Assembly (NCBI GenBank): GCA_005882315.1
Contig: VBAR01000001.1
Coordinates: 1,871,736-1,935,735, forward strand
Direction of reading: 5' to 3'
Length of the DNA stretch: 64,000 nt
Source: Bacteroidota bacterium
Lineage (GTDB): Bacteria; Bacteroidota; Bacteroidia; Chitinophagales; Chitinophagaceae
Positions 51,156-60,835 of the stretch are shown in pieces; positions within the stretch are counted from its first letter, which is position 1, and the number at the start of each line of letters is the position of its first letter. Position numbers and translations under genes: made by a program. Below the pieces are notes generated by a model. It was not told the origin of the DNA, ran no database searches, and saw only the letters and a program-made list of their open reading frames with translations.

Positions 51156-52904
51156 TTAAAGTTCATCTTTTCCTAAAACAACTTCGGCTACACCACGACC
51201 CTGAGGCACCATTGGGAACACATTATTCTCTTTGCCTACTATCACTTCCAGCAAAAAGCTTCCTTTATGATCCAGCATTTCTTTCAATACAGTTTTCACA
51301 TCTTCTCTTTTAGAAATACTTTTTCCTTCGATTCCATAACCTTTTGCGACCATTACAAAATCGGGGCTTTCAATATTTACAAATGAATAGCGATTCTGAT
51401 GGAACAGCTCCTGCCACTGGCGAACCATTCCCAAAAATTTATTATTAAGAATAATAATTTTTACTTCGGGCTTGAATTGCATAATTGTACCGAGCTCCTG
51501 TATCGTCATTTGAATACCACCATCACCGATGATTGCAATGACCGTTCTTTCCTGTGCACCATATTTTGCACCAATAGCTGCAGGCAATGCAAAGCCCATT
51601 GTGCCTAATCCACCACTTGTGATATTACTTTTACTTTTATTGTATTCTGCATAGCGGCATGCTACCATCTGGTGCTGGCCTACGTCGGTTACAATTACTG
51701 CTTCGCCTTTTGTTAATTCATTGATAGCCGTAATCACTTCACCCATCGTGAGAATTTCTGTATCTGGATTCATTTCTGCTTTGATGCATTTCCCTTCTTC
51801 TTTCTTCATACAATCGGTAAACTTCTGCAACCACTGCGGATATACTTTTTGTTGAACGAGGTCTGTAAGGATTGGTAATGTTTCTTTACAATCGCCCCAT
51901 ACAGGTACTGTTGCTTTTACATTCTTATCTATTTCAGATGGATCAATATCTAAATGAATAACTTTTGCCTGTTTTGCATATTTATCCAAACGTCCGGTGA
52001 CACGATCATCGAAACGCATACCAATTGCAATCAATACATCACATTCATTTGTCAAAAGGTTAGGGCCGTAGTTTCCATGCATGCCCAGCATACCAACAGC
52101 TAATGGATGATTAGTTGGTATGGCACTCATTCCTAAAATCGTCCATGCAGCAGGAATACCCGCTTTCTCAATAAACTTCTGAAATTCTTTTTCTGCTTTT
52201 CCAAGAATAACGCCTTGTCCAAATATTACGAACGGTCTTTCTGCTTCATTGATCATTTTAGCCGCCTGCTCAATATATTCTTTACGTACTATCGGCTTCG
52301 GACGGTAGCTTCTTATATGATCACATTTTTTATAACCTTCATATTCGAATAATTGCAACTGAGCATTCTTTGTAATGTCAATCAATACAGGTCCCGGTCT
52401 ACCACTACCGGCGATATAAAATGCTTTTGCCAACACGGAAGGAATTTCTTTTGCATCGGTTACCTGGTAATTCCATTTGGTAACCGGTGTAGTTATATTT
52501 ATAACATCAGTTTCCTGGAATGCATCCGTACCCAGCAAATGTGCAAACACCTGGCCTGTTATACACACAACAGGAGTGGAGTCAATCATTGCATCAGCTA
52601 ATCCTGTAACAAGATTCGTTGCACCCGGGCCGCTTGTTGCAAACACAACACCTGTTCTTCCGCTCACTCTTGCAAAACCCTGTGCTGCATGTATAGCTCC
52701 TTGTTCGTGGCGCACCAAAATATGTTGCAGCCTGTCATTATAATCATACAATGCATCATAGATAGGCATGATAGCACCACCAGGATAACCAAAGATGATA
52801 TCAACACCTTCGGCAACAAAAGCCCTTAACACAGCTTCACTTCCGGAAATATTCTCAATGGCTGCTTTTGTCTTCTTTTCTTTAGTTAATTCAAGAGTAT
52901 CCAT
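51156..52904 (-). CDS. ilvB: acetolactate synthase large (catalytic) subunit
   Basis: I chose the ATG at 52904 (MDTLELTKEKKTKAA), 17 codons inside the longest frame, because the upstream part overlaps DinB and looks non-coding. The 582-residue ThDP enzyme condenses pyruvate with pyruvate or 2-oxobutanoate. Motifs: EGVDIIFGYPGGAIMPIYDA with the HEQGAIHAAQGFAR glutamate, GRPGPVLIDITKN, and the ThDP/Mg site GDGGIQMTIQELGTIMQF (GDG..N type). It and ilvN have nearly the same start-region sequence, AAAAATATTATTATG. It is 10 bp from the DinB gene. Confidence 0.96.
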   Translation of the reverse strand: MDTLELTKEKKTKAAIENISGSEAVLRAFVAEGVDIIFGYPGGAIMPIYDALYDYNDRLQHILVRHEQGAIHAAQGFARVSGRTGVVFATSGPGATNLVTGLADAMIDSTPVVCITGQVFAHLLGTDAFQETDVINITTPVTKWNYQVTDAKEIPSVLAKAFYIAGSGRPGPVLIDITKNAQLQLFEYEGYKKCDHIRSYRPKPIVRKEYIEQAAKMINEAERPFVIFGQGVILGKAEKEFQKFIEKAGIPAAWTILGMSAIPTNHPLAVGMLGMHGNYGPNLLTNECDVLIAIGMRFDDRVTGRLDKYAKQAKVIHLDIDPSEIDKNVKATVPVWGDCKETLPILTDLVQQKVYPQWLQKFTDCMKKEEGKCIKAEMNPDTEILTMGEVITAINELTKGEAVIVTDVGQHQMVACRYAEYNKSKSNITSGGLGTMGFALPAAIGAKYGAQERTVIAIIGDGGIQMTIQELGTIMQFKPEVKIIILNNKFLGMVRQWQELFHQNRYSFVNIESPDFVMVAKGYGIEGKSISKREDVKTVLKEMLDHKGSFLLEVIVGKENNVFPMVPQGRGVAEVVLGKDEL

Positions 52905-52914
52905 AATAATATTT

Positions 52915-53406
52915 TTATTTTCTATAAAAACCAAGCATATCTGTTGAACCCACATTAGTATATCCTACCTGTCTCAGCATTGTAACCAATTGTCCACGGT
53001 GATAAGTCGAGTGATTGAATATATGAGCAAAGACCTGGTAATGGGGCATCTCATATCTATCGCCATTTATTCTTCTGAACACCAACTTATCCATAAGAAC
53101 TGATTCATTAAAGCCATCTGTAAACTTTTTCAATCCTGCGGATGCATTCTTCCATAACTCAATTATTTCCTTTCTTGTTCCCTTAAAACTTGATTGCAAC
53201 CATACAGGTGATTCTACCTTATTCAACCGCTCAAGCCATATCGTTTCAGCACTTGTAATATGCAATACTGTTTCTCCTATATTGTTGAAACTACTTACCA
53301 CATGTTTTTCCCATTGCTCATCAGTAATATTATCCAGCCACGACAAAACAATATTATTTGCCCAAATATTAAAATCAGCCAGTTCTAAAAAATATTCCTT
53401 TGTCAT
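52915..53406 (-). CDS. DinB-family protein within the ilv operon
   Basis: A 163-residue four-helix-bundle protein of the DinB/YfiT type: FNIWANNIVLSWLDNITDEQ, VLHITSAETIWLERLNKV, and the metal-site region FAHIFNHSTYHRGQLVTMLR. Three His residues, one in VLHITSAE, one in FNHS and one in YHRGQ, are placed as in the metal site of the family. Members include thiol transferases of the bacillithiol/mycothiol type; the partner is unknown. It sits between ilvD (8-bp gap) and ilvB (10-bp gap), so it is surely co-transcribed with the pathway. Confidence 0.85.
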   Translation of the reverse strand: MTKEYFLELADFNIWANNIVLSWLDNITDEQWEKHVVSSFNNIGETVLHITSAETIWLERLNKVESPVWLQSSFKGTRKEIIELWKNASAGLKKFTDGFNESVLMDKLVFRRINGDRYEMPHYQVFAHIFNHSTYHRGQLVTMLRQVGYTNVGSTDMLGFYRK

Positions 53407-53414
53407 TTTATTCT

Positions 53415-55097
53415 TTATGCTTCATCTGTTACACAACCTTCACTTGCATCTTTTACACACATTGCATATTTATACAATACACCTCTGCGCACTTTTAATG
53501 CTGGTTGTTTCCAGTTTGCTTTACGTTTTGATATTTCTTCATTACTTACTTTCAAAGTGATGGTGTTTTTTGTTGCATCGAGTTCAATGATATCATCATC
53601 ATGAACAAATCCAATCAATCCACCTTCATGAGCTTCAGGTGTTATATGGCCAACCACAAAACCATGTGTGCCTCCACTGAATCTTCCATCTGTAATCAAC
53701 GCAACTGATTTTCCCAATCCTGCACCAATGATGGCAGAAGTTGGTTTCAGCATTTCCGGCATACCCGGTGCGCCTCTTGGTCCTTCATTTTTTATTACAA
53801 CTACATCACCCGCTTTTACTAAACCACTTTGTATGCCGGCGATTAATTTTTGTTCACCATCAAATACTCTTGCTGGCCCCACAAATTTTTCACCTTCCTT
53901 GCCTGAAATTTTTGCAACACTTCCTTTCTCAGCAAGATTGCCATACAGAATTTGCAGGTGCCCCGTTTTTTTTAACGGTTGTTCTACTGGATAAATAATT
54001 TTCTGAGCCTCAAAATCCAAATTCGGGACACCTGCTAAATTTTCTGCTACCGTTTTACCGGTTACTGTCAAACAATCGCTATGCAGCAAACCTTTCGACA
54101 ATAAATATTTCATTATTGAAGGAAGGCCACCATGCTGGTGTAAATCCTGCATAAGATATTTTCCAGAGGGTTTGAAATCAGCTAGCACAGGAACCTTATC
54201 ACTGATTTTTTGAAAATCGTCCTGCGTTAAATTTATGTTCACACTTTTTGCCATTGCAATCAAATGCAAAACAGCATTGGTACTTCCTCCCAGGATCATA
54301 ATCACGGTAATTGCGTTTTCAAATGCCTTGCGTGTCATGATATCAGAAGGACGAATATTTTTTTCAAGTAATAATCTTATTGCTTTACCTGCATCCAGGC
54401 ATTCTTTTTTCTTATCCTCACTCAGTGCCGGATTAGATGATGAATAAGGCAAACTCATCCCCATCGCCTCAATTGAACAAGCCATCGTGTTAGCAGTGTA
54501 CATTCCACCACATGCACCGGCACCGGGACATGAATGCTGAACTATTTGTTTAAAATCTTCCGGGTTTAAATTGCCTGCAATTTTTTGTCCCAATGCTTCA
54601 AATGCAGAAATGATATTTAAATCTTGTCCTTTATAATGACCAGGGGCTATTGTGCCACCGTACAACATAATCGACGGACGATTCAAACGACCCATTGCTA
54701 TAATAGAGCCCGGCATATTTTTATCACAACCCGGAATCGCAATGATGCCATCGTAATAAAAACCTCCAACAACAGCTTCAATCGAATCAGCAATCAAATC
54801 GCGACTCACCAAACTATACCGCATTCCATCAGTTCCATTACTTATTCCATCGCTGATGCCAATCGTATTAAAGATCAAACCAACCAAATCGTTATCCCAC
54901 ACACCTTGCTTTACCACTTTCGCCAGATCATTCAGGTGCATATTACAGGTATTGCCATCATAACCCATACTGCAGATACCAACCTGTGCTTTTTTCAAAT
55001 CATCTTCCGTTAGCCCAATGCCATACAACATAGCTTGAGCAGCAGGTTGTGTTTCATCTTGCGTTAAAACCTTTGAATATTTATTTAGTTCGCTCAT
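53415..55097 (-). CDS. ilvD: dihydroxy-acid dehydratase
   Basis: A 560-residue iron-sulfur dehydratase converting dihydroxy acids to 2-oxo acids, the third common step of Ile and Val synthesis. Cluster cysteines are visible in [18 protein letters not shown] and [16 protein letters not shown]; the C-terminal substrate region has [16 protein letters not shown]. The length matches the family. It is the second gene of the ilv operon, with a 119-bp gap after ilvE that is occupied by a repeat. Confidence 0.97.
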   Translation of the reverse strand: MSELNKYSKVLTQDETQPAAQAMLYGIGLTEDDLKKAQVGICSMGYDGNTCNMHLNDLAKVVKQGVWDNDLVGLIFNTIGISDGISNGTDGMRYSLVSRDLIADSIEAVVGGFYYDGIIAIPGCDKNMPGSIIAMGRLNRPSIMLYGGTIAPGHYKGQDLNIISAFEALGQKIAGNLNPEDFKQIVQHSCPGAGACGGMYTANTMACSIEAMGMSLPYSSSNPALSEDKKKECLDAGKAIRLLLEKNIRPSDIMTRKAFENAITVIMILGGSTNAVLHLIAMAKSVNINLTQDDFQKISDKVPVLADFKPSGKYLMQDLHQHGGLPSIMKYLLSKGLLHSDCLTVTGKTVAENLAGVPNLDFEAQKIIYPVEQPLKKTGHLQILYGNLAEKGSVAKISGKEGEKFVGPARVFDGEQKLIAGIQSGLVKAGDVVVIKNEGPRGAPGMPEMLKPTSAIIGAGLGKSVALITDGRFSGGTHGFVVGHITPEAHEGGLIGFVHDDDIIELDATKNTITLKVSNEEISKRKANWKQPALKVRRGVLYKYAMCVKDASEGCVTDEA

Positions 55098-55184
55098 TTT
55101 TATTTTATGTTGTCAGCTTTGTTACTACTATCATCGTTCCTTGCGTCGCACTCTTGTACTGTTTGTTCTCTATTCAGCTTTATT

Positions 55185-55266
55185 AACCACAAAGAACACA
55201 GAGACATCAACTATAATTATACACTCAGTGCACTCTGTGCTTCCTTTCTTTGTGTACTCTGTGGTT
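55185..55266. repeat. imperfect inverted repeat overlapping the 3' end of ilvE
   Basis: Left arm AACCACAAAGAACACAGAG (55185-55203); right arm CTTTGTGTACTCTGTGGTT (55248-55266); 16 of 19 positions are complementary. It belongs to the CACAGAG spacer-repeat type common in Bacteroidota. The right arm encodes the last codons of ilvE. Confidence 0.75.
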
Positions 55267-56146
55267 CAAATTCTTTCTCAATCACAAGACTCTTATAAGC
55301 TAGTTGAATTCTTCTTGATACAGTTTCATTCCAGTTCAACGGGAATTTATAATCATCCAAACTTTCAAACCCAATTACTTCAGCAGCCGTACCACAGAAG
55401 AAAGCAGCATCGACCTGTTTCAATTCATCAATCGTAAAAAATCTTTCTTCTACTTCAATGTTCAATTCAGTACATATTTCCAAAACCGTTGCTCTTGTTA
55501 TGCCGGGTAAAATATTTCCTAAAGCAGGCGTAAACATTTTTCCATCTTTCTCAAAAAACAAATTTGCTCCCGGTGCTTCTGCTGCATAATTATTCATATC
55601 CAGCAGTAATGCTTCATCAAAGCCATTTGCTTTTGCTTCCTGGCTGGCGAGTATTGAGTTTACATAATGACCGGCTGCTTTTGCATGTATCTTAAATCCT
55701 TTCGGATTCGGACGCTGAAATGATGAAGTCATTACCCTTAATAATTTTTCACCAAGAAAGGGCTGCATCTCCCATGCTTCAATAACAATAAATGATTTTT
55801 CATTCACATCAAACTTCATATTCGTTGGTGCATAAACAACCGGGCGGATATAAGCATCCTGCAGGTTATTTCTTTTCAGTACTTCATAAGTAGCATCAAT
55901 CAGTTCTTCTACGGTCCAGTGATAAGGCATATTTAAAGCAGCAGCTGAATTCTTTAACCTTTCAAAATGTTCAACCTCTTTGAAGATTTTTGTTTCACCA
56001 CTTGCCGTTTTATAAGAACGAATTCCTTCAAACACAGAATAGCCATAATGCAATGACTGGCTATAGAAATCCATCTTCGCTTCTGCAGCTTTCACATAAT
56101 CTCCATTGAGATAAATTACCGTTTCGTTATTATAGTATGATGCCAT
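55217..56146 (-). CDS. ilvE: branched-chain amino acid aminotransferase
   Basis: A 309-residue class IV PLP aminotransferase that makes Leu, Ile and Val from their 2-oxo acids. The lysine is probably that in KIHAKAAGHYVNSILA (about 153-168), and YAAEAPGANLFFEKDGKMFT, then GITRATVLEICTEL and FFCGTAAEVIGFESL are family motifs. The last 15 residues (PQSTQRKEAQSALSV) are encoded by a spacer repeat and look like an acquired tail. It is the first gene of the ilv operon, under the attenuator at 56166-56322. Confidence 0.95.
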   Translation of the reverse strand: MASYYNNETVIYLNGDYVKAAEAKMDFYSQSLHYGYSVFEGIRSYKTASGETKIFKEVEHFERLKNSAAALNMPYHWTVEELIDATYEVLKRNNLQDAYIRPVVYAPTNMKFDVNEKSFIVIEAWEMQPFLGEKLLRVMTSSFQRPNPKGFKIHAKAAGHYVNSILASQEAKANGFDEALLLDMNNYAAEAPGANLFFEKDGKMFTPALGNILPGITRATVLEICTELNIEVEERFFTIDELKQVDAAFFCGTAAEVIGFESLDDYKFPLNWNETVSRRIQLAYKSLVIEKEFEPQSTQRKEAQSALSV

Positions 56147-56165
56147 TTTGTTTTATTTAAAGGCT

Positions 56166-56200
56166 TAAAAAAAAGAACCCGCCTTTTTGGAGGCGGGTTG
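56166..56200 (-). terminator. attenuator terminator upstream of ilvE
   Basis: On the minus strand AACCCGCC (56199-56192) pairs with GGCGGGTT (56183-56176) around TCCAAAAA, then C and eight T. It ends 20 bp before the ilvE start and begins 27 bp after the stop codon of the leader peptide. It is a strong intrinsic terminator placed inside a leader, as expected for attenuation. Confidence 0.9.
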
Positions 56201-56226
56201 CGTATAATTAGTTTTTTAATTTAATA

Positions 56227-56322
56227 TCATGCACCACCTCCTGCTGAAGTAATAATAATGACTACCACAATAATTATTGCGGCAGAATTGGTAATGACAT
56301 TATTTATTGTATTCTTCAACAT
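56227..56322 (-). CDS. branched-chain-rich leader peptide of the ilv operon
   Basis: A 31-codon gene (ATG at 56322, stop TGA ending 56227). Residues 16-25 are I-I-I-V-V-V-I-I-I-T, and 13 of 31 residues are Ile, Val or Leu. This is the composition of ilv-type leader peptides (ilvGMEDA in enterobacteria), whose translation speed reports the charging of tRNA-Ile and tRNA-Val. The terminator hairpin begins 27 bp downstream. A possible -7 element, TATATTTAC (56346-56338, one base off TAnnTTTG), lies 16 bp upstream of the ATG. Ribosome stalling on the run should let transcription read into ilvE. Confidence 0.88.
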   Translation of the reverse strand: MLKNTINNVITNSAAIIIVVVIIITSAGGGA

Positions 56323-56426
56323 GAGGATGTATGTTTTGTAAATATACACCCGCCGATTTAAAAAAAGAACTGCGGCAAGCAATTATTTTATCAATTTGAC
56401 GAACTACCGGTAAGCCTATTCCAACA

Positions 56427-57542
56427 CTAAATAATCGTAGACTTACGTAATTCGATATTCTCTTTCTTAATAGAACCGGGAATTTTGCCACTTACATAAT
56501 CACTTATCAGCTCGCCGATGGTAGAAGTGAAATAAAAATTAACCGGGTCAATATCTTTAGTTACGAAATTATTTTCGAGAGTCCACTCAACCGCTTCGCG
56601 GATAAGAGCAGCTTCTTCATTCATGCCGAAATGGTCCAGCATCATAGCAGCGGAAAGAACAGAGCCCAGCGGGTTGGCAATATCTTTTCCGGCAGCCTGC
56701 GGATACGAACCATGAATCGGCTCAAACAAAGCTGTTTTATTCCCAACAGAAGCAGATGGCAATAATCCTAATGAGCCTGCCAGCACACTTGCTTCATCGC
56801 TAATAATATCGCCAAACATATTTTCGGTAAGTATTACATCAAACTGTTTGGGGTTGATGACAATTTGCATTGCTGCATTATCAACAAACATATAATCAAC
56901 GGTCACTTCTTTATACTGAGGAGCAATCTCCTGCACTACTTTTCTCCAGAGACGTGAAGTATCCAGCACATTCGCTTTATCAACTAGTGTCAGTTTCTTC
57001 CTTCTCTTTTGAGCATATTGAAATGCCTGGTGTGTTATTCTTTCTATTTCCTCTTTTGTGTAAAAGCATTCATCACTTGCCGAGCTGCCATCCTCAGCAG
57101 TTTGTTTCTTACCAAAATAAATTCCACCGGTCAACTCGCGGAAGATGATAAAATCAACTCCTTCTAAATTTTTTGATTTAATAGGAGAAAGGTGATGTAA
57201 AGTTTTATAAGTAGTAACCGGGCGGATATTAGCAAACAATTGCAATGCTTTCCTGATTCCAAGTATTCCCTGCTCAGGTCTCACTTTTGCATTGGGATCA
57301 TTATCATATTTCGGATGGCCAACTGCGCCGAACAAAACTGCATCGCTATCGAGGCAAATATCAATTGTTTCAGAAGGAAGCGCTGTTCCGGTTTTGTCAA
57401 TCGCATCAGCACCGATCAAAGCTTCCTGGTAAGTAAATGAATGTCCAAATCGCTCAGCGATTGAATTTAATATGAGGATGGATTGTTTGGTCACTTCTGG
57501 ACCGATACCATCTCCGTTTAATATTGCAATTTTCTTTTTCAT
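56427..57542 (-). CDS. leuB: 3-isopropylmalate dehydrogenase
   Basis: A 371-residue NAD-dependent enzyme, third step of leucine synthesis. Motifs: AILNGDGIGPEVT at the start, VRPEQGILGIRKAL and ELTGGIYFG, the metal-binding DNAAMQIVINPKQFDVILTE and EPIHGSYPQAAGKDIANPLG. The length fits the bacterial enzyme. It is the last gene of the leu group. The attenuator for ilvE begins 105 bp downstream; a terminator between leuB and the ilv leader is not seen, so leu transcripts could enter the ilv leader. Confidence 0.96.
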   Translation of the reverse strand: MKKKIAILNGDGIGPEVTKQSILILNSIAERFGHSFTYQEALIGADAIDKTGTALPSETIDICLDSDAVLFGAVGHPKYDNDPNAKVRPEQGILGIRKALQLFANIRPVTTYKTLHHLSPIKSKNLEGVDFIIFRELTGGIYFGKKQTAEDGSSASDECFYTKEEIERITHQAFQYAQKRRKKLTLVDKANVLDTSRLWRKVVQEIAPQYKEVTVDYMFVDNAAMQIVINPKQFDVILTENMFGDIISDEASVLAGSLGLLPSASVGNKTALFEPIHGSYPQAAGKDIANPLGSVLSAAMMLDHFGMNEEAALIREAVEWTLENNFVTKDIDPVNFYFTSTIGELISDYVSGKIPGSIKKENIELRKSTII

Positions 57543-57548
57543 GGGGGT

Positions 57549-58139
57549 TTATGCTAGGCTGTTTTCGTATTGAATAATTTCTTCTTTGCTGTTTAGTAAG
57601 TAGTCAATGTCATCATAACCATTCAGCAGGCAGGTTTTTTTATAGCTATTTATATCGAATGATTCTGACTGTCCATCAACAGTGATTGTTTGTTTTTCCA
57701 GGTTCACTTCAACTTCAGTAGCTGGATTTTTTTCAACTGCTTCAAATAATTTTTGTGAGAAGCTTTCACTAACTGTTACCGGTAATAAAAAGTTATTGAG
57801 CGAATTGTTTTTAAAAATATCAGCGAAAAAACTGCTCACCACTACATCAAACCCTGCATCTTTAATAGCCCATGCTGCATGTTCTCTTGAAGAACCGCAA
57901 CCGAAATTTTTGCCAGCTACTAAAATTTTACCACTGTAAGTTTTATCATTTAAAGGAAAATCCTGTTTCGGCTGATTTTCATCATCGTTAATATATCTCC
58001 AGTCACGGAACAAATTTTTTCCAAAACCTTCACGGCTTGTTGCTTTTAAAAAACGAGCTGGAATGATCTGATCAGTATCCACGTTTTCTATATTAAGCGG
58101 AACTGCTGTTGATTTTATTATGTTGATTCTTTTGGACAT
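57549..58139 (-). CDS. leuD: 3-isopropylmalate dehydratase small subunit
   Basis: A 196-residue swivel domain partner of Leu[21 protein letters not shown] at the start, [20 protein letters not shown] in the middle, and [16 protein letters not shown]. With LeuC it isomerises 2-isopropylmalate to 3-isopropylmalate. It is 3 bp after leuC and 6 bp before leuB. Confidence 0.96.
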   Translation of the reverse strand: MSKRINIIKSTAVPLNIENVDTDQIIPARFLKATSREGFGKNLFRDWRYINDDENQPKQDFPLNDKTYSGKILVAGKNFGCGSSREHAAWAIKDAGFDVVVSSFFADIFKNNSLNNFLLPVTVSESFSQKLFEAVEKNPATEVEVNLEKQTITVDGQSESFDINSYKKTCLLNGYDDIDYLLNSKEEIIQYENSLA

Positions 58140-58142
58140 TTT

Positions 58143-59567
58143 TTAGTTTAATTCTTCAACCATTTCGTTTACGAGCAATTCTCTTACATCACAAACTTTT
58201 CCGGTGATAGCTGCTGCGGCTGCAGTAAGCGGACTTGCCAGTAATGTTCTTGCCCCCTGTCCCTGTCTGCCTTCAAAATTTCTGTTTGATGTAGAAATGC
58301 AATACTTACCAGCAGGAATTTTATCTTCATTCATGCCGAGGCATGCACTGCATCCCGGTTGACGTAATATGAAACCAGCTTCTGCAAATACTTTATCAAT
58401 TCCTTCTTCAATTGCTTGCTTTTCTACCTGTTTACTACCCGGTACTATCCAAACTTCCACATCATCTGCTTTCTTTTTCCCTTTTACAAACGATGCAACC
58501 ATTCTTAGATCTTCAATTCTTGAATTGGTGCAACTGCCGATAAACACATAATCTACTTTCTGTCCTTTAATGGCTGCGCCGGCTTTTAGCCCCATGTAGG
58601 CCAATGATTTTGCCAAACCACTTTTATCAGTATCATTAACTGTTTCAGTAGTTGGAATATTATCATTTACACTAATACCCATTCCGGGATTGGTGCCGTA
58701 GGTTATCATTGGTTCTATATCTTCTGCGTTCAGGAAAATCTCGTTATCAAATTGTGCATCTCCATCACTGAATAATTGTTTCCAGTTTGCTACTGCCTTA
58801 TCCCAAGCTTCACCCTGCGGGGCAAATTTTCTGCCTTTGATATAATTGAATGTTGTTTCATCCGGTGCGATCAAACCACATCTTGCACCCATTTCAATAC
58901 TCATATTGCAAATGGTCATTCTTGCTTCCATGGATAAACATCTAATAGCAGAACCGGCAAACTCAACAGCATAACCCGTAGCTCCGCTTGCTGAGATTTT
59001 TGAAAGTATATAAAGAACAATGTCTTTGCTTACCACACCTTTATTTAATTCGCCATCTACATTTATGCGCATCAGCTTAGGTTTGGTTTGTAGCAAGCAT
59101 TGTGTTGTCAAAACCATTTCTACTTCACTGGTACCAATGCCAAATGCAATAGCGCCGAATGCTCCATGTGTTGAAGTGTGACTATCGCCGCATACAATCG
59201 TCATTCCAGGTTGAGTAATGCCGAGTTCAGGCCCTATTACATGAACAATGCCCTGGAACGGATGTCCAAGGCCATACAATTCAACTCCATGTTCTGCGCA
59301 ATTTTTTATTAATGCATCAACCTGTTTTCTGCTTAGCTCTTCTTTTATTGGTAGATGCTGATTAAGTGTAGGAACGTTATGATCAGCCGTTGCAATAGTT
59401 TGTTTCGGACGAAAAACTTTGATGCCACGATTGTTCAAACCTGTAAAAGCCTGCGGACTTGTTACTTCATGAATAAAATGCCTGTCAATGTATAAAACAG
59501 AAGGACCGTCGTCAATTTTTTTGACAATATGTTTTTCCCAGATCTTATCAAAAAGTGTTTTACTCAT
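58143..59567 (-). CDS. leuC: 3-isopropylmalate dehydratase large subunit
   Basis: A 474-residue aconitase-type enzyme. Cysteine ligands for the 4Fe-4S cluster are in [14 protein letters not shown] and [34 protein letters not shown] and [20 protein letters not shown] are family motifs. It pairs with leuD. It follows leuA after 77 bp, and that gap contains a hairpin with a T-run (59575-59606), so expression from leuA into leuC may be partial. Confidence 0.97.
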   Translation of the reverse strand: MSKTLFDKIWEKHIVKKIDDGPSVLYIDRHFIHEVTSPQAFTGLNNRGIKVFRPKQTIATADHNVPTLNQHLPIKEELSRKQVDALIKNCAEHGVELYGLGHPFQGIVHVIGPELGITQPGMTIVCGDSHTSTHGAFGAIAFGIGTSEVEMVLTTQCLLQTKPKLMRINVDGELNKGVVSKDIVLYILSKISASGATGYAVEFAGSAIRCLSMEARMTICNMSIEMGARCGLIAPDETTFNYIKGRKFAPQGEAWDKAVANWKQLFSDGDAQFDNEIFLNAEDIEPMITYGTNPGMGISVNDNIPTTETVNDTDKSGLAKSLAYMGLKAGAAIKGQKVDYVFIGSCTNSRIEDLRMVASFVKGKKKADDVEVWIVPGSKQVEKQAIEEGIDKVFAEAGFILRQPGCSACLGMNEDKIPAGKYCISTSNRNFEGRQGQGARTLLASPLTAAAAAITGKVCDVRELLVNEMVEELN

Positions 59568-59574
59568 ACTTAAG

Positions 59575-59606
59575 TTAAAAATGCGTGGCGCTTTTACACG
59601 CCACGC
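59575..59606 (-). terminator. hairpin between leuA and leuC
   Basis: On the minus strand GCGTGGCG pairs with CGCCACGC around an eight-base loop, then ATTTTTA. It lies within the leu operon, 7 bp before leuC, so it may be a partial terminator or an RNA-stability element. Confidence 0.6.
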
Positions 59607-59644
59607 TGACCAAAAACTAACTGCTCATGAGAAAAAAAGCGACT

Positions 59645-60814
59645 TTAAACAGCAACCGCTGTGGGCTGATGTTGTTTTGCAAGCATTAGCAAATCTTCGT
59701 CCCGAACTTCTTTTTTACTATCAGCAATATTTAAAAAATCGGAATACAATTTATCTACATCATTCCTGTTAAACTGGAAACCCAGCTTATGAAAACGGAA
59801 AGCCAGTGCACTTCTTCCGCTTCTTGCAGTAAGTACGATCTTTGATGAATCGGCGCCAACTGTTTCAGGACTGATGATCTCATAGTTGATCGCATTTTTC
59901 AAAAATCCATCCTGGTGAATGCCTGATGAATGTGAAAATGCATTACTGCCCACAATTGCTTTATTGGCCTGTACCGGCATACGCATGGTATCAGAAACCA
60001 ACTGGCTCATTGGATTCAGCATTTGTTTTTTAATATCTGTATAAAGATTCAGTTCCGGGTGCTGGTTAATGATCATCACTACTTCTTCAAGCGAAGTATT
60101 ACCAGCTCTTTCACCCAGACCATTAATCGTACATTCTATTTGTCTTGCACCGGCAGCAGCACCTGCAATCGAGTTAGCAGAAGCCAATCCAAGGTCATTA
60201 TGACAATGGCAACTAATAATTGCCCTGTCAATATTGGAAACATTATTTTTTAAGAAAGCAATTTTTTCGGCGTATTGATGAGGTAAGCAATAACCGGTTG
60301 TATCCGGAATATTCACGGTAGTTGCACCAGCCTTAATAACTGCTTCAATTACTCTTGCTAAATATTCATTATCGCTTCGACCTGCATCTTCTGCATAAAA
60401 CTCAACATCATCAACAAAGTTTTTAGCCCATTTCACACATTGAATAGCTCTTTCAAGAATTTCTTCTCTTGTTGAATTGAATTTGAGTTTAATATGATAA
60501 TCGGAAGTGCCGATACCTGTATGGATACGGGGACGTTTTGCTGGTTTTAATGCAGCAGCCGCAGTTTCAATGTCTTTCTGATTGGCGCGGCTGAGACCAC
60601 AAACCGTAGCATTTTTAATGATCGATGCGATCTGCTTTACACTTTCAAAATCGCCGGGGCTGCTGATAGGGAAACCTGCTTCAATAATATCAACGCCCAG
60701 GTCTTCCAGTTGAAGTGCAAGCTCAATTTTTTCTTCAGTATTCAATTTACATCCGGGAACCTGCTCGCCATCGCGGAGTGTTGTGTCGAAAATGTATACC
60801 TTTTCAGTGCTCAT
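59645..60814 (-). CDS. leuA: 2-isopropylmalate synthase, short form
   Basis: A 389-residue enzyme that condenses 2-oxoisovalerate and acetyl-CoA, the first leucine-specific step. The TIM-barrel motifs are present: [14 protein letters not shown] at the start, the metal site [20 protein letters not shown], and [20 protein letters not shown] linker ([32 protein letters not shown]) follows. The chain then ends; the C-terminal leucine-binding dimer domain of full-length LeuA (about 500 residues) is absent. Feedback inhibition by that route is therefore not expected. A leader terminator lies 21 bp upstream of the start. Confidence 0.94.
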   Translation of the reverse strand: MSTEKVYIFDTTLRDGEQVPGCKLNTEEKIELALQLEDLGVDIIEAGFPISSPGDFESVKQIASIIKNATVCGLSRANQKDIETAAAALKPAKRPRIHTGIGTSDYHIKLKFNSTREEILERAIQCVKWAKNFVDDVEFYAEDAGRSDNEYLARVIEAVIKAGATTVNIPDTTGYCLPHQYAEKIAFLKNNVSNIDRAIISCHCHNDLGLASANSIAGAAAGARQIECTINGLGERAGNTSLEEVVMIINQHPELNLYTDIKKQMLNPMSQLVSDTMRMPVQANKAIVGSNAFSHSSGIHQDGFLKNAINYEIISPETVGADSSKIVLTARSGRSALAFRFHKLGFQFNRNDVDKLYSDFLNIADSKKEVRDEDLLMLAKQHQPTAVAV

Positions 60815-60835
60815 GTACAGCCTATAATTAATGAT

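Noticed and set aside
56300-56491. 63-codon minus-strand frame across the leuB end and ilv leader, with GIGLPVVRQI resembling a kinase ATP-binding motif
   Set aside because: It overlaps the 3' end of leuB and the leader peptide start in another frame; the short resemblance is most likely chance.
56427-60814. One single leu-ilv transcript as the only unit
   Set aside because: The ilvE leader with its own peptide and terminator indicates separate control; readthrough from leuB is possible but cannot be decided from sequence.
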